In this document: piece after piece, positions 38,491 to 49,671 of the stretch | Numbering within the stretch: the stretch's first letter is position 1 | Layout: every line of letters begins with the position of its first letter | From: Hermatobates lingyangjiaoensis | Taxonomy: Eukaryota; Arthropoda; Insecta; Hemiptera; Hermatobatidae | Reading direction: 5' to 3' | Assembly: GCA_026182355.1 (NCBI GenBank) | Contig: JAPFBL010000105.1 | Span: forward strand, 1,479,001-1,543,000 | Length of the DNA: 64,000 nucleotides | Made by a program: the position numbers and the translations under genes | Notes under the pieces: generated by a model | What the model saw: only the letters and a program-made list of their open reading frames with translations | Told to the model about the DNA's origin: nothing | The model's database searches: none

Positions 38491-38525
38491 TCTCTCTCTC
38501 TCTCTCTCTCCCTCTCTCTCTCTCT
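38491..38525. repeat. (CT)n microsatellite
   Basis: A TC dinucleotide run with one CC interruption. Confidence 0.95.
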
Positions 38526-39211
38526 TCTTGTTAGAGATTAGGGGGTTCCTGTTTCTATGAGGATTTAACAGTACAATTTGTTCTTAAAGAGGTCTACTTG
38601 CAAGATGTCACCCGAAGTGCAACGTACCCAAAACTTCACTCAAAACAGTCCTTGACATTTGTACCATAACAATATATAGTTCTCAAGAGAATATGGATAG
38701 ATCTCTAGCAGACAATCTCTTAATTATTAAATTTTATGCTAATTTTATTTAAATTCGGTCAATATAGTAGAATAGTATTTCAACTCACAAAATTACTACT
38801 TGCGAAGGCCCAAAACAAACTGAATTCAAGTACTAACATTCTTTTATTCACCTAAAAAATTAAAGATATCAAATCAAGACTACTTTTGGTAAAATAAAAT
38901 GTTATTTTATATTATGGTCCTGGTACATTACTACAACAGCAGCTATGGTAATGCACAAAAATCTATACAACAAGAACTAGTCTTTATCACAGAAATTTTG
39001 ATTATCACTGGCTTTTATAATATTTTTTACTACTTTCAATTTATTAATTTGCATATTTCTTCAGAAATATGACAAATCAAACTAATTGTTGAAATTTGGT
39101 ATCGTAAAATATAACAATGCCCATTGTAACACTGTTATTGGGTCTGATTTCTGTGGTGAAATGTAAATTTATGGTGAAAATACTGCACTATATTTAAAAA
39201 GAAAAGTATGT

Positions 39212-39352
39212 TTATATTTTAAAGTAGGAAAGGTAGAGGAAACAATGATAAGTTGGAATAGATAGCGAAGGTGGAGGATACCACTGAGGTGCTGCGGCGA
39301 TCTCGTTCACGGCCAAGGCTGGGGCGGCCTTGGACCGCTCTCCGACTTCCAT
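39212..39352 (-). CDS. Short ORF in GC-rich patch, possible first coding exon
   Basis: Forty-six codons start at an ATG in a good context (A at -3, G at +4). The translation starts MEVGERSKAAPALAVNEIAA and then becomes low-GC after 'PQWYPPP'. The first 24 codons use G/C at third positions, unlike the surroundings. Composition suggests coding up to about 39280. It lies 1.1 kb upstream of, and on the same strand as, the 108-base exon candidate. A donor at GCC-GTGAAC would join the two in frame (phase 0), but that donor is weak. The link is conjecture and the protein is not recognised. Confidence 0.25.
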   Translation of the reverse strand: MEVGERSKAAPALAVNEIAAAPQWYPPPSLSIPTYHCFLYLSYFKI

Positions 39353-40351
39353 TTTGCTCTTGTATATGCCAATTTTCCTCTTCGCCAAATCTTTTTATAT
39401 ATAACTGTCTATAATCTTGTTATTTATAACAACTTTTACTCTTTGATTTCCAAAAACATCGAAAACAATTTAAATTAGAATTATAAACGAAAGTTGATCT
39501 AATATCTTTAAGTAGTGCACATTGACTCTACCACAAAGGATAGTAGAAGTTAAATTCACAAAGAGAGATACTATGTTTTCTCGCATACTGATGTTCGTTT
39601 TACTAAACGGGTTTTTTGACACTGTTCATTTTCGAGATAACTAAAGTTGCTGATGAATTGCTCTTAAAGATAACATCCGAAAGCTATCCCACGATACAAA
39701 CAGTAGTATACAAGGTATGACGGCATATCTATTCTAATTTATCATCTCTAAAATTTGCTGTTTGTTTATTGTTAAATAAATGTAACAATTTTAACAAAAT
39801 ATTTTTAAAAATAATTTACCATTTTAAGAAGTGATGTAACTAAAAAAAGAAGTTACTCACCAAAATTACTAAATCTAATTCTACCAGTAGATTTGAATTA
39901 GTCTGTGGGAAACATCAAGGCCTGGTACTCAGCCAGAGTGCGTGTTAGAGGTAAGGGGTGGTTTAGGTATGACCAAGAACATAACCTCAGAGCCAGTCAA
40001 AACCAGCAGACTTCGTGGGCCAATCGCCGACTAAATGACTCTAAATTAATCATTCAAACCATCCTGACATGAAAAACGAATTTCCAGAGAGTGTCTTATT
40101 GGATTAAAATAACCAGCAACCGATATATATATAAATATTGATAAAAGTATCGGATAATTACAACGATTAACAATGTTTAACTATAAATACTATTTAAATT
40201 TAAAATGTCACTTCAACAATTAACGGATCACTGTACTTTCTAATCTATAACATTTTCAGAGTTTTCCTTTTCTGTTCATCTATTTCTTTGGCTATGATTT
40301 TTATTTTTTATGCATGTTTCATTTTTGAATAAATGTATTATTTCTTATATT

Positions 40352-40464
40352 TAGTCTGTTTGAAGGCCTATGACAAAACTTTTAAAATAAAACCGAAACG
40401 TTGGCATGAGAGTTTAATTTAAAACTGAAGAACTGACCAAATTCTGTTAAAAATATGTATTTTG
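40352..40464 (+). mobile_element. PLE-type 3' end, GAAACGUUGG class
   Basis: 'gcctatgacaaaacttttaa', then 'aaccgaaacgttggc', 'gagagtttaattt' and 'ctgaagaactgacca' lead into the TA tract at 40465. The same series forms the arms at 58244-58423. In other animals the string CCGAAACGUUGUC is the 3' half of PLE hammerheads, with A-C and G-U forming a two-pair stem III. Here the last base differs (GGC), so this copy is off consensus. Confidence 0.5.

Positions 40465-40508
<44 letters not shown>
40465..40508. repeat. (TA)n tract
   Basis: A TA run with one 'ca' interruption, lying between the PLE-type end on its left and the palindrome on its right. Confidence 0.92.
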
Positions 40509-40509
<1 letters not shown>

Positions 40510-40541
40510 CAGATTCAATAATATATCGACCGTTTGATAGA

Positions 40542-40809
40542 ATAGGTGTGTTCTCTAATCGGGGTTCGGTCAATTTTTCAGGATAAAAAATCAAACTCTC
40601 GTTGCCAACGTTTCGGTTTTATTTAAAACCTTTTTCATAGGCATCTTCTCTATACACCCAAGAAATATGGGTTTTTATGAGGATATAAGAAGAGTGTATG
40701 GAGAAGTTGCCTATGAAAAAGGTTTTAAAGAAAACCGAAACGTTGGTAACGAGAGTTTGATTTTTTATCCTGGAAAATTGACCGAACCCCGATTAGAGAA
40801 CACACCTAT
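40542..40809. mobile_element. Palindromic PLE-type element, 116-base arms
   Basis: Arms 40542-40657 and 40694-40809 are near-complementary over 116 bases, with a 36-base spacer. Read outward, each arm has 'gcctatgaaaaaggtttta', a short A-rich loop, 'aaaccgaaacgttgg', 'gagagtttgattttttatcc', 'ttgaccgaaccccgattaga' and 'gaacacacctat'. The right arm has GAA-AC-GUUG-GU-A, which allows A15.1/C15.2 to pair with G16.2/U16.1 and A at the cleavage site. The 5' core reads CUAUGAA where CUGAUGA is expected. I read it as a head-to-head dimer of non-coding PLE ends. Confidence 0.55.
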
Positions 40810-42510
40810 ATATAGTATAGATTAGCAGCAGATTTGCTTACAGAAAAATTTTTGTAAAATATATGTTATCGTCCGCGTTCACAACTTCTTTACTAATTTA
40901 TTCTAGTTTTTCACTAGTTTTTGATGGACGAGCTGTTAGAAAAAGGAACAATAGTTTTAAGGACTAAGGAAAATACCATCCACCTCCAGATTCTTGAGGC
41001 TATGTATATCAAAGACACTGAACCCTCCATGACCGTCTAGGGTCTAGACTAACAGCGTATGTATGATACCTAGTTTTGAAACGTTGATAGTTGCTAGAAA
41101 ATCATTAAGCCTACACTGCCGTGACCCATATAACTCGTGCACTGGTTGTCATCTTCCCACTTGTACTGTTCTAGTACTGTTTTTGTTTTCTATTTCTAAT
41201 CTTATGTTATTCATTATTTTATCCTTTAGTGAATGTTAATATTTTGTAACAAAACAAAACTTTCTTAAACAAGAAAGTCATGTCAGTATTTCTGAATGCT
41301 TACTTATAATTTTTAGAAATGTATACATTTTTTTATTTTAGTCGATAAAATTTAATAAAGAGAACGATATATTCCAAAAAAGTGAAAAATTGACACCATT
41401 AAGAGGAACACACAAAATTATAAATTTCAAAAACCTTCGTTTCTACAAATTGAATATTTCAATTGATTAAAATTTGCGTTTTTTTTTTTTTTTTGGTTTA
41501 TAATCATTATTAATATAAGAAGTTGAACCTATGAATGAGATACACCATTATGATGCGTGCACTTTATTTCTAATGGACGGTTCTCTCTAGTTATTGATTT
41601 TACAGTTGTCTGAACTAGTAATCATATGTTCAGTTGATAATATATTTGTGAAACGATGCAAATTTAGTTAAAACCACAAAATATACAATTTACTGCTTGT
41701 GTGATTTAATGATTGAGTTTAGTTTATTGAGTTAATGGTTCCATAAATTTAACTATAAATTGAGCTAGTTAATCAAGTGCTGATTAGAAAACCTGACAAC
41801 AAAATCTTTTTTTGTTAACTAAAGATGATAATGCAGGATGAAAGCCTTCATAGTGTTTGGTATTTTTGATTGTTTTCCATTGAATGGAAAGATGAAAGAT
41901 TGTGGTATCAGCCGGCCGGCCTGACCTTTATCTGCACTAAATATAGCCAAGAACAGGAGGATGGAGTGGCCGCAGCCAGGTGAACAGTCTGCAGACAATA
42001 AATCCACCTGCTGATTTTTGTTACTTTCCCTGTCTCATTACTCACTTTCTTGCTTATGCATGACATCTTATGTCTGACCTCCTATTCCTTTAAAGGTTGA
42101 TACTCTCAAATCGTTTTCATTATTGGAAAACAGTTAATTCGGTTGATTTTTCGTAATTTCTAAAACCAATTGAATATTGTATTTAATTTCCAAGTATTAG
42201 TTGACATAAAGAGACCTCAGAAAAGTATAAAATTGAATGTGTATAAATTAAAACTTCAAACTTAGACACACAAAAAGGATGAAAACACTAACATTATTTA
42301 ATAATTTTGACAGTACAACGTCTTCAAGAGAACTGAAGAATACAGAAGAGTATTCTTCACTATTGAAAATCGTGAGTGTTTGTCACCTTTTAGTGCTTCT
42401 GAGCTTGAACTTTTAATTATTTGTCTATTTTGAAAATGATTTATTCTTCTAAGTTTATATAAAAAGTACACATCATATAACCAATATATATATATTGATT
42501 TTCACCTATA
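40810..42510. other. No gene seen
   Basis: AT-rich. A GC-richer patch at 41905-42010 has a short minus-strand frame without recognisable domain. A run of 16 T lies at 41479-41494. Confidence 0.45.
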
Positions 42511-42543
42511 TATGTTTCTTACGGATTTTGTAAATTCTAATTT

Positions 42544-42580
42544 GCCCGAGAGATTTCGACCAGTTTCGGCCTTGATCGAA
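42544..42580 (-). ncRNA. Hammerhead 3'-half-like motif
   Basis: The minus strand reads AAGGCC-GAAACUGGUC-GAAAUCUC. GAA-AC-UG-GU-C fits the tiny stem III and GUC cleavage triplet of PLE hammerheads. The 5' CUGAUGA box is not visible. Confidence 0.3.
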
Positions 42581-42613
42581 AACAAAAAATTAGTGAATCT
42601 AGTAAGTGCCAAA

Positions 42614-42678
42614 CAATTAAGCACTTTCACGAATTAAGTATATTACTTTCACGAATTAAGTATATTACTTTCACGAAT
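42614..42678. repeat. 22-base tandem repeat, about 2.5 copies
   Basis: The unit 'gaattaagtatattactttc' plus 'ac' is repeated twice, with a shortened first copy. Confidence 0.8.
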
Positions 42679-42751
42679 CGATCAAAAAAGGACAACAAAT
42701 GTTAAAAAAAACTATAGGCAACAATAAATAGATACACACGCTTACGGTTTT

Positions 42752-42777
42752 CAATGTTCGGTTTAATCGTCATTAGG
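42752..42777 (-). ncRNA. Degenerate hammerhead-like motif
   Basis: The minus strand has CUAAUGA, CGAUUAAACC and GAACAUUG. One core base is off (G5 to A), and there is no clear stem III. Confidence 0.2.
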
Positions 42778-42838
42778 ATAGAAAAGAGTGAGTCACTAAA
42801 CACATTAATGAAACAACGGTTGGAATCTCAACCAAATT

Positions 42839-42950
42839 TATATATATATATATATAAATAAGTTGAAGAAAAAAGACACCATCGATGACTAGACACTAGG
42901 ACTCACTTTCGATATTTCGATTATTTTAACGGTTGTCTTCTGGAAAGGAA
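42839..42950 (-). mobile_element. PLE-type end with TA tract, diverged
   Basis: On the minus strand 'ccagaagacaaccgttaaaa', AUCGAAAUAUCG and 'aaagtgagtcc' lead to the TA tract at 42839-42856. This is the same order as 35055-35172, with a degenerate CUGAUGA box. Confidence 0.35.
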
Positions 42951-43553
42951 GTGGTACGACGAAGACTAGAGCCGACATAAATATGTTTAGTAAATAATAT
43001 ATATAATAAATATAAATATACTACACTATTTTTCTTTATAGACGTTTGGTCCGGATCGTTTCCTCGATAAAGTAAAATCGTGTACAATATGTGTGGTCAA
43101 GGTAAGAAGACTTTGATATATATGTACAAACTAGATTTACAAAATGAGCCACATAAAAGATATCATGGAAGCTCACTACTATATAGTTTCATTAGAATAC
43201 CTGTTTTTCTCCACCATCTTCCTAAGAAATTAATGCTAATTTCACTTTGAGAGTTTGAGAAGAAGTACTTATTAGTCTCCTGGGAGCTAGATCTGCTCCT
43301 GGGCTTAACTTCAATAGTTTATTTATTCTCTTATTTCATTTTTTGTTCGCTTACTTATTTTTAGTTTTTTTTTACAAATTTTTAATAGTTTGTCATTTAT
43401 ATGTTTTTATTTATTTATTATTAATATTTAGTATTGTCTTTCATATAGTGTTTTCTTTTCGTGAATCTAGTTTGTTTAGTTCGTTAAATAGTTTTATTTA
43501 ATTGATTTTATATTTATATACATATAAAGCAACATAAAGATAAAAACTGATAT

Positions 43554-43592
43554 AACTCACTTCTATATAGTTCGAGAATTGTCGTCATCAGG
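43554..43592 (-). ncRNA. Hammerhead-like motif with perfect CUGAUGA
   Basis: The minus strand has CUGAUGA (43591-43585), then CGACAAUUCUCG, GAACUAUAUAG and 'aagtgagtt', and runs into AT-rich sequence with TA runs at about 43505-43530. GAA is present. Stem III could be CUAUAUAG, but A15.1 is replaced by C. Confidence 0.35.
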
Positions 43593-43978
43593 AGTTAAAG
43601 TGTTCCGCAGGGAGGCAGGCTAGTGACTATATCTATATATATTAAAGATAACATCGAAATTGTTAAGAAACATTAAGGAGTCCTCTTTTATTACATTTGA
43701 TAACTCAAATGCTACAAATATTTTATATTCAAGGCTAAGTGTTGATAGGAGCAATGGTTTTGCCCACAAGTGTTCACAGCTAGCAGATAACTTATACTTA
43801 TTTCTTCCTGAACTCCTTTGTTTACCATGGTTTGCCTTTTCCATTCCTTTGTTCTCTTTCCTTTACGCCATTTTAATCTTGCTCTCTTGCCTCCTTAAAT
43901 CTCTGACTCTTTAAATCTCTCTTGCCTCCCTCCTTTTTGAAATACACTACCAGACACCATTTGTTGCAGTACGAGTGA

Positions 43979-44021
43979 GACTCTGACGAAAACTACTTGT
44001 TTTGGCAGAGGGATCTTGGTC
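43979..44021 (+). ncRNA. Hammerhead-like motif, damaged 3' half
   Basis: GACU and CUGACGA (43983-43989) are intact. The 3' half reads GAGGGAUCUUGGUC where GAAAGAUCUUAGUC is expected, so A14 is lost. The unit ends at 'actttgatatatata' near 44064 and meets a second, oppositely oriented unit across that tract. Confidence 0.4.
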
Positions 44022-44065
44022 ATGTTTCTGAATTTTTTACTAAGGTTTAGACTTTGATATATATA

Positions 44066-44260
44066 AAATGAGATTTCCCAGTAAGCGTAACAAATAAAAA
44101 TCAAGGTTCATACCACAGTAAGCAATTCAAAGTTGTGACTGAGGGCTTTCAGAAAAACAACTGGCCTCACCACAGGCCGACAAAGACTAGACTGTTTTGG
44201 TTGAAACATGATGGTCACATTTCAAAATTGCTTACTTTTCTTAAATGTTGATTTTTATTA
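44066..44260. mobile_element. Fold-back element, diverged
   Basis: 'taagcaattcaaagttgtga' (about 44119) and 'tcacatttcaaaattgctta' (about 44214) are complementary arms. The left flank 'gagatttcccagtaagcg', 'aacaaataaaaatcaaggtt' and 'accacagtaag' parallels the left ends at 14448 and 14669. The plus strand interior has GGUUGAAACAUGAUGGUC, a decayed GAAAGAUCUUAGUC. Confidence 0.45.
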
Positions 44261-44414
44261 AAAGTATTTACTGTGAAATTTGTTATACATATGATATACA
44301 AAAAATTATACTGAAAATGATATTCACCAAGACAACATGTCAAAGTAGATTTACAGCGAACGAACAGATAGAAAATACTCAACTCTTGTAATTGATACAT
44401 GTCATCACTTCTTC

Positions 44415-44452
44415 TCCTGATGGCGATGATAATCAAAACATAGAAATGAGTT
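44415..44452 (+). ncRNA. Degenerate hammerhead-like motif
   Basis: CUGAUGG, CGAUGAUAAUC and AAAACAUAG followed by 'aaatgagtt'. A9 and G12 are off consensus. Confidence 0.25.
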
Positions 44453-44966
44453 ATGTCAGTTATTTCTCTGTCTCTGATATACTAGACCATACAGGTATTT
44501 GTGTTAGCAAGTGACTCGATATCTTGTAACCCAGTCGTCTTGAGCAGGCAGTGCATGATAAACTGCAAGTTATCTCAGTAACGCTTTGCCATAGCCAACA
44601 TTACAAACTTATTTATGGGATATTTAGTCCAGGAATAAAACACTTCTTTAACTATAATACAAAATCTACTACCGTGGTAATTTTAAGAATAGTTATTGCT
44701 GTTATGATTATTTAATGCATGGAAAGTTACAGTGAAGGAATTTTATTTTATTCAGTAATCATATACGAGTATAAGAATGAGTAATACATCAGAAAGAAAT
44801 AAATAATTGTTATTATAATACTGTATAATATTATAAACTACATAAATATATAGCATTATACATATATACTGCATATATAAAAAATAAAATAAAATATAAA
44901 TTCCCAATTTCTATTTATGGTGAGTTAATTGGTTATTTGCATCATGTGTTTTTACCATAATTTTGC

Positions 44967-45220
44967 ATATATATATATATATATATATATATGCAAAATG
45001 TAGTTCAATGTACATAAAAAACATATAGAAATTAAAAACACACACTTACAGTCTAATTTTTTGTTTGAACCGTCTTCAGGAGGGATAAGAGAGGAAACCA
45101 AGCACACTGGTCCAGAGACGGTTAGGGACCAACAACTAAGGTATATCTTAGTTTCTTTATGTACATTGAACTCTATTTATCCGTTTCGGATCATATTTTC
45201 ACCGAAAAAGTATATATATA
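44967..45220. mobile_element. Fold-back PLE-type element between TA tracts
   Basis: 'agttcaatgtacataaa' (about 45002) pairs with 'tttatgtacattgaact' (about 45157). The left end abuts a (TA)n run (44967-44993) and the right end another near 45211. The minus strand has a CUGAAGA box at about 45075-45081 followed by CGGUUCAAAC. It is too diverged to call a ribozyme. Confidence 0.4.
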
Positions 45221-48200
45221 TATACATATATATCTCTTGAATAAATGAAAATTTTATCTAAAATAGATAACAAAAGTTCTCAAAGGAAAACTAAATAACA
45301 TTACACACTTATATTCTAAATTTTGAATTTAGTATATAATTGTGATGTAGAAATTATTATCTAAGGGGACTAAAGTTGTCAGAAGCTTCGAAGTATTATT
45401 CGGTGTGTTCTGTCTTCTGTGAGGAAAAACGATTCCTTTCATACTAGTCAAGTGATAACACGTTGTCATGAAATGACAATGTCATGTTTCATGAAAATCA
45501 TGAAATATTCGAATACTATAGACGAAGATTTAAATAAAACTAATCAATTACATGGATATAAATTAATGGATAAATTATTAGAATCAAAATTATTTATTCT
45601 AAACAAAAAATTTTAATATGAGAAGAATATTTAAAAAAATATATGGTGCAAATTTTTATGATATGGGATTATAAATTGTTATTTTTGTTTTCTATGTAGA
45701 TTTCTTACAATTTTTAAGTGGTTTCTTATCTATTAGGTTCAGAAGTATGACTTTATTATTTTATTTATTCCAACATAGATTGAATTTTGGTAAATCTGTA
45801 ATCAAAAAATGTGGAGTAGCTTACACTCAACTTTACTATAACTAAAATTTTTTAGGAAAATACATTGTGTATAATAAAAAAGACTACTTGCGATAAATGT
45901 TAAGAAAGATTAGCTTCATTCAATGAAATACATTGTTATGCAAATATATATCAGTGAAGTAGAATGAAAGCTCTAGAGCATAAATCTGATATGCTGCCAA
46001 TTAGGTGTGGCAAAGTGTTTGTAATCACTGTAATGCCAGTGTGTTTCAGTTATCATTTCAGAGTGGATAAAACAATAATACGTGAATAATGAAGAAGGTA
46101 TAAATATTGATTCATATGGCTTTCTTCCAATGCCCTGGATAAATGGAATGAAATTGCAAATGTTGGATTTATTATAAACAGAGAAAAAATATATTTTTTG
46201 TTTTAAGAATAAAATATCAGTAAATGATTTTTACTAATATAAAAATTATAGTATTTATTCTACTTTATACGTATATTACTGTACTTTACTTATGTTGATG
46301 TAAAACTACCGATGTATATTTAAACGCAAAAATAAATAGTCATTATTGATTCATTCATTAACAAATGATACTGGATTTTGGTTTGAAGTGAATAATGATA
46401 ACAATCAATTCTTCCATTGACCAGTTGGCTCTTTTATTTTTTCTAAAAAAAAAACACATAAGTCAAGGAGTTATTTATTCATACGTGAATAATACTGATA
46501 GTGCAGCCATTGTTGCAGTTTTTGTCAATGGAATACTCATTCCCTTTTTCAGGTTCGTGAACATTACTGCCTGATAAAACAGAAACTAACCTGCCTTTAA
46601 AACAAATTGTTACAGGGTCTGTTAAGTAATCATTTTTACGCAGTCCTCTTGTTTACTATAACTGTGCAGTATCATTTCATTAAATTTCTTGCAAACCTGT
46701 TTTATGGGGGTTTTGCGCGTTAGACCTGTTGTCAATACTATAAATATCAAGTTGGAGTCGAGACAAACCTGTTAGGCTAGCCTCCTTCGTATTTGCTGTA
46801 AGCTTCAATACTCCTCGGTTACTTTACAAAAGTTACGTATTATCTAAACTGACACATAAGTTATTTAGTGTTTTTCTTAAACATTCTGTTATTTAAAAGA
46901 GCTTGACATATGCGTGAGGCATAGAAATAGAAACATTATTCACCTCGTGAAGTTTCACAGTGTTTCTCGGGTACATGGAACTTTACTCACAGTAAAGAGG
47001 TCAGGCACAAGGAAAATTTCTCATTGTAAACAACTCTATTTGTATAGTTCTAAATATTTTTTTAAAAAAAAGAATTTGTTATATTTAATATAGCTGCAAA
47101 ATCTTGCCACAATTACTAAGCTAGAGCATATTTTTCAACGGTACGGGGTACTACAGAATTTGAATTTTTTTTTCTTTCATGCGACATACAAAATTTAGAC
47201 TCATCAACAAAATTCGAACCTTAAACCTTCTGTACAAAGTACAAGCACTGTTTAATTCAACATTCTTCATTTACAACTAAATTACTACTAAAACTGTTCA
47301 ATTAACTTCTTAAACAAGCATGGTGTGCACAGAATAAAGCAACAATGGTACAGAATTACTGCCTTCTCAGTGACGATATGACCGTGCAATGTTATTTAAC
47401 TTCTCATTACACGATAAACCAATTGAATAGAGAATATTACACTTTTTACACTGGATTATTATGAGTATGATATTTGCATTACATTATATTATATTTGACA
47501 TATATAACCTAAGTTTTATTTTGATTTTACTTTAATGTAATATAGTGCTTTTTAAAACAAATAGATACGTGTGTATTGTTTACACACTGTGATAGCTGAA
47601 AAAAAGGCTTCAGTTTTCTGTTCAGTTGTATTGTTCATTATATGTGATTACCACTTGCTAAAGCGTAATTAAAAAACAGCTTCCGACATAATTACATATT
47701 ACAATCATAATAAGAAAGAAATATGCTAATGATTTTTTGATCCTCCAATCTTCAATCTAAAGACAAAGATGCTCCCTGTTAGAATATTACTTACTCTGTT
47801 GGCTATCATTTCTGGTTGAAATGATAACCAATCTCAATCATACAATGGGAAAAAAAAGTAAAGTGCTACAACCCGTTTCTACGATAACAATTCTGTTTTA
47901 TTTGTATATTTATTGTTAAAAATAAAATAGAGAAAGGGCTTTTTATTTAAATATTTATAGATATATAACGTATTTAAAGTTCGTATAAACACCACTTTTC
48001 ACTATTTTTCTTCTTAAAGGTAAGATCAAGGTTGTAGGTAGTTTGTTTAAATGATTGAGCTAATTATGCAAACAATAAGTTTTTTCTTCTCCTTAATTCA
48101 TGCGTGCACTTATGTTATACACAAACGTCAGCACCCTCTAAAGAGAGTATATTAAACATTTTTAAAAATTATTGGAAAAGTTAAGAAGAAATAAATTATT

Positions 48201-48400
48201 ACACAACTCTCTTTAAACCATTGAAAACAAACTGAGATGGTGATACAGGGAACATATGTATTGAGGAAACCAGATTGGCTGATGCTTACGTAATGAATGC
48301 ATTTATACTTTTATGAACGCAAGCAGAATTTACGTCATAGTACAAGATATGGTGCGTATTGTTTTACTAATCTAATCCTAGTTAAAAACAAGCTCGGTAC
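45221..48400. other. No gene seen
   Basis: AT-rich, with short open frames only. No domain or repeat family was recognised. Confidence 0.5.
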
Positions 48401-48496
48401 TGCATTAAAAAAATGATGATAATGTAAAAATAAATGACCTTATGCAAAAAATGGTAGAATTAAAGGAGGCAGACGAAAGAGGGAGAGTGGTTTGTA

Positions 48497-48709
48497 ATGG
48501 AGGGTGACCTTGAAAGAAGAGCAAATCCTGAGGAGCTGGTGGAGGGCTGGCAAGCGAAAGTGAAACTGTACACGCGAACCCGCGAGCGACTCTCGACGCT
48601 ACTGGGCAGCGGCTACGAACTTCGCGGCCTGCTCCCGAGACACTGCAAACCACTGCCTTCTGATGTCAACACTAACGGCATTTACACAAGGATACCTCAT
48701 CTAACATAG
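48497..48709 (+). CDS. Candidate small ORF or exon with coding-like composition
   Basis: Seventy codons run from ATG to TAG. Codons for residues 8 to about 55 prefer G/C in the third position (many CTG, GTG, GGC and CGC), in sharp contrast to the AT-rich flanks. The translation starts MEGDLERRANPEELVEGWQA and contains ERLSTLLGSGYELRGLLP, which has the look of a helical protein segment. I do not recognise it. The last ten residues look like run-on into non-coding sequence. An antisense 82-codon frame also exists because of the GC content. It could be a host exon, a conserved element or a small gene. Confidence 0.33.
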   Translation: MEGDLERRANPEELVEGWQAKVKLYTRTRERLSTLLGSGYELRGLLPRHCKPLPSDVNTNGIYTRIPHLT

Positions 48710-49078
48710 TGATTACCATCAGTAAAATTACACCAGGCAGAGGGAAAGATGAGGAGGAGAAATACAAAACCGATTATCTGCAATTATCACCACGACTTCA
48801 TACAGTGACTGTGTGAATCAGTTACCTGATACCCAAATCATCACTCCCCACTATATCATTACCACTTATTCATCTACTTCAACATATTATAAACGGCAGT
48901 TTGTAAACTCTTCGACACGCGTACCAGTCGTATCTCCTTCAAGACACTTTCAGGCAACGGCACTAGAAAGTTCAAAATATTTAAAAAAGTTCTATCTGTA
49001 ATGAAAAGATATTGTTACGTTAGTATAAACTAAATACAACCACGGCAAGGAAATGAAATACATATACCTATGTATTAT

Positions 49079-49100
49079 GTATATATATATATATATATAT
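49079..49100. repeat. (TA)n tract at left end of PLE palindrome
   Basis: A TA run 33 bases outside the left arm. The intervening sequence ('aataataatcaaaataacac') is likely the true 3' tail of the left PLE copy. Confidence 0.9.
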
Positions 49101-49175
49101 GAATAATAATCAAAATAACACTTGATATAATAGATGGATTAATTTACCACAATGAAAACAATTTTTTAAAACAAT

Positions 49176-49211
49176 GCTCTAAGGCCTTTCGTTAACACAT
49201 CTTCGGAGAGC
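49176..49211 (-). ncRNA. Hammerhead type I-like motif in PLE 3' UTR, left arm
   Basis: This is the mirror copy of 50095-50130. The minus strand has GCUCU, CCGAAGA, GU-GUUA-AC, GAA, AGGCCU, U and AGAGC. Confidence 0.5.
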
Positions 49212-49240
49212 AAGTGAACTAAAAAAACAATAAATACTTG

Positions 49241-49634
49241 TTAACTTGGCTGATTGAAATTTCCAGAATTGATGGCAACCCTGAATGTGTTTAATAATGA
49301 AGTCTTCATCTGTTTAATTATCCCGTTAATCAAAACTTCATCTAATTTGTAGAGTCCTAGGCTATTGTTCATCAACCTCTCATAAAAGTTCTTTATGAGC
49401 GCACTTTCTACGATATTTCTTCTTCTTTCTGAAGACACGTATATTAATTCATTTGCTTCATTCCAATTAATCACATGATTACTGTCTCTTATGTGAATGA
49501 ACAAGGCACTCTTTTCGTCCTCTCTTCTGATGGAGTATTTGTGCTGTTTTATCCTTGTAAGAAGACCTTTGCTCGTCTGTCCAATGTAAGACATTTCACA
49601 GTCAGTACATGGTATCCTGTATACACAACAGTCT
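49241..49634 (-). CDS. PLE GIY-YIG endonuclease domain, 5'-truncated, left copy
   Basis: The protein is the same as in the right copy: DCCVYRIPCTDC, then YIGQT, the Arg of LLTRIKQHK, the HIRDSNH histidines and the Glu of VESALIK. The open frame extends upstream across the spacer into the antisense of the other arm (to 49831). That N-terminal half is not a real protein, so the coding part is taken to start near the spacer. Without the reverse transcriptase it cannot act alone. Confidence 0.75.
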
Positions 49635-49671
49635 GTATTAACAGACTTGTTAATAATAAGCCAAAAAGAAA

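Noticed and set aside
40382..40594. 70-codon minus-strand ORF with an Ile/Tyr repeat
   Set aside because: It runs through the (TA)n tract and PLE-type ends. It is a repeat artefact.
42614..42678. CRISPR-like array
   Set aside because: Repeats are directly tandem without unique spacers, and the genome is eukaryotic.
44967..44993. Structural significance of the palindromic (AT)n flanked by tgca
   Set aside because: Any alternating AT run is self-complementary. The only non-trivial signal is its position at the end of a PLE-type unit.
49475..49671. N-terminal half of the 196-codon plus-strand frame (and its mirror on the minus strand, 49635-49831)
   Set aside because: It is the antisense of the GIY-YIG coding sequence in the opposite arm, open only because of the palindrome. 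The real domain starts near 49672 (plus) and 49634 (minus).
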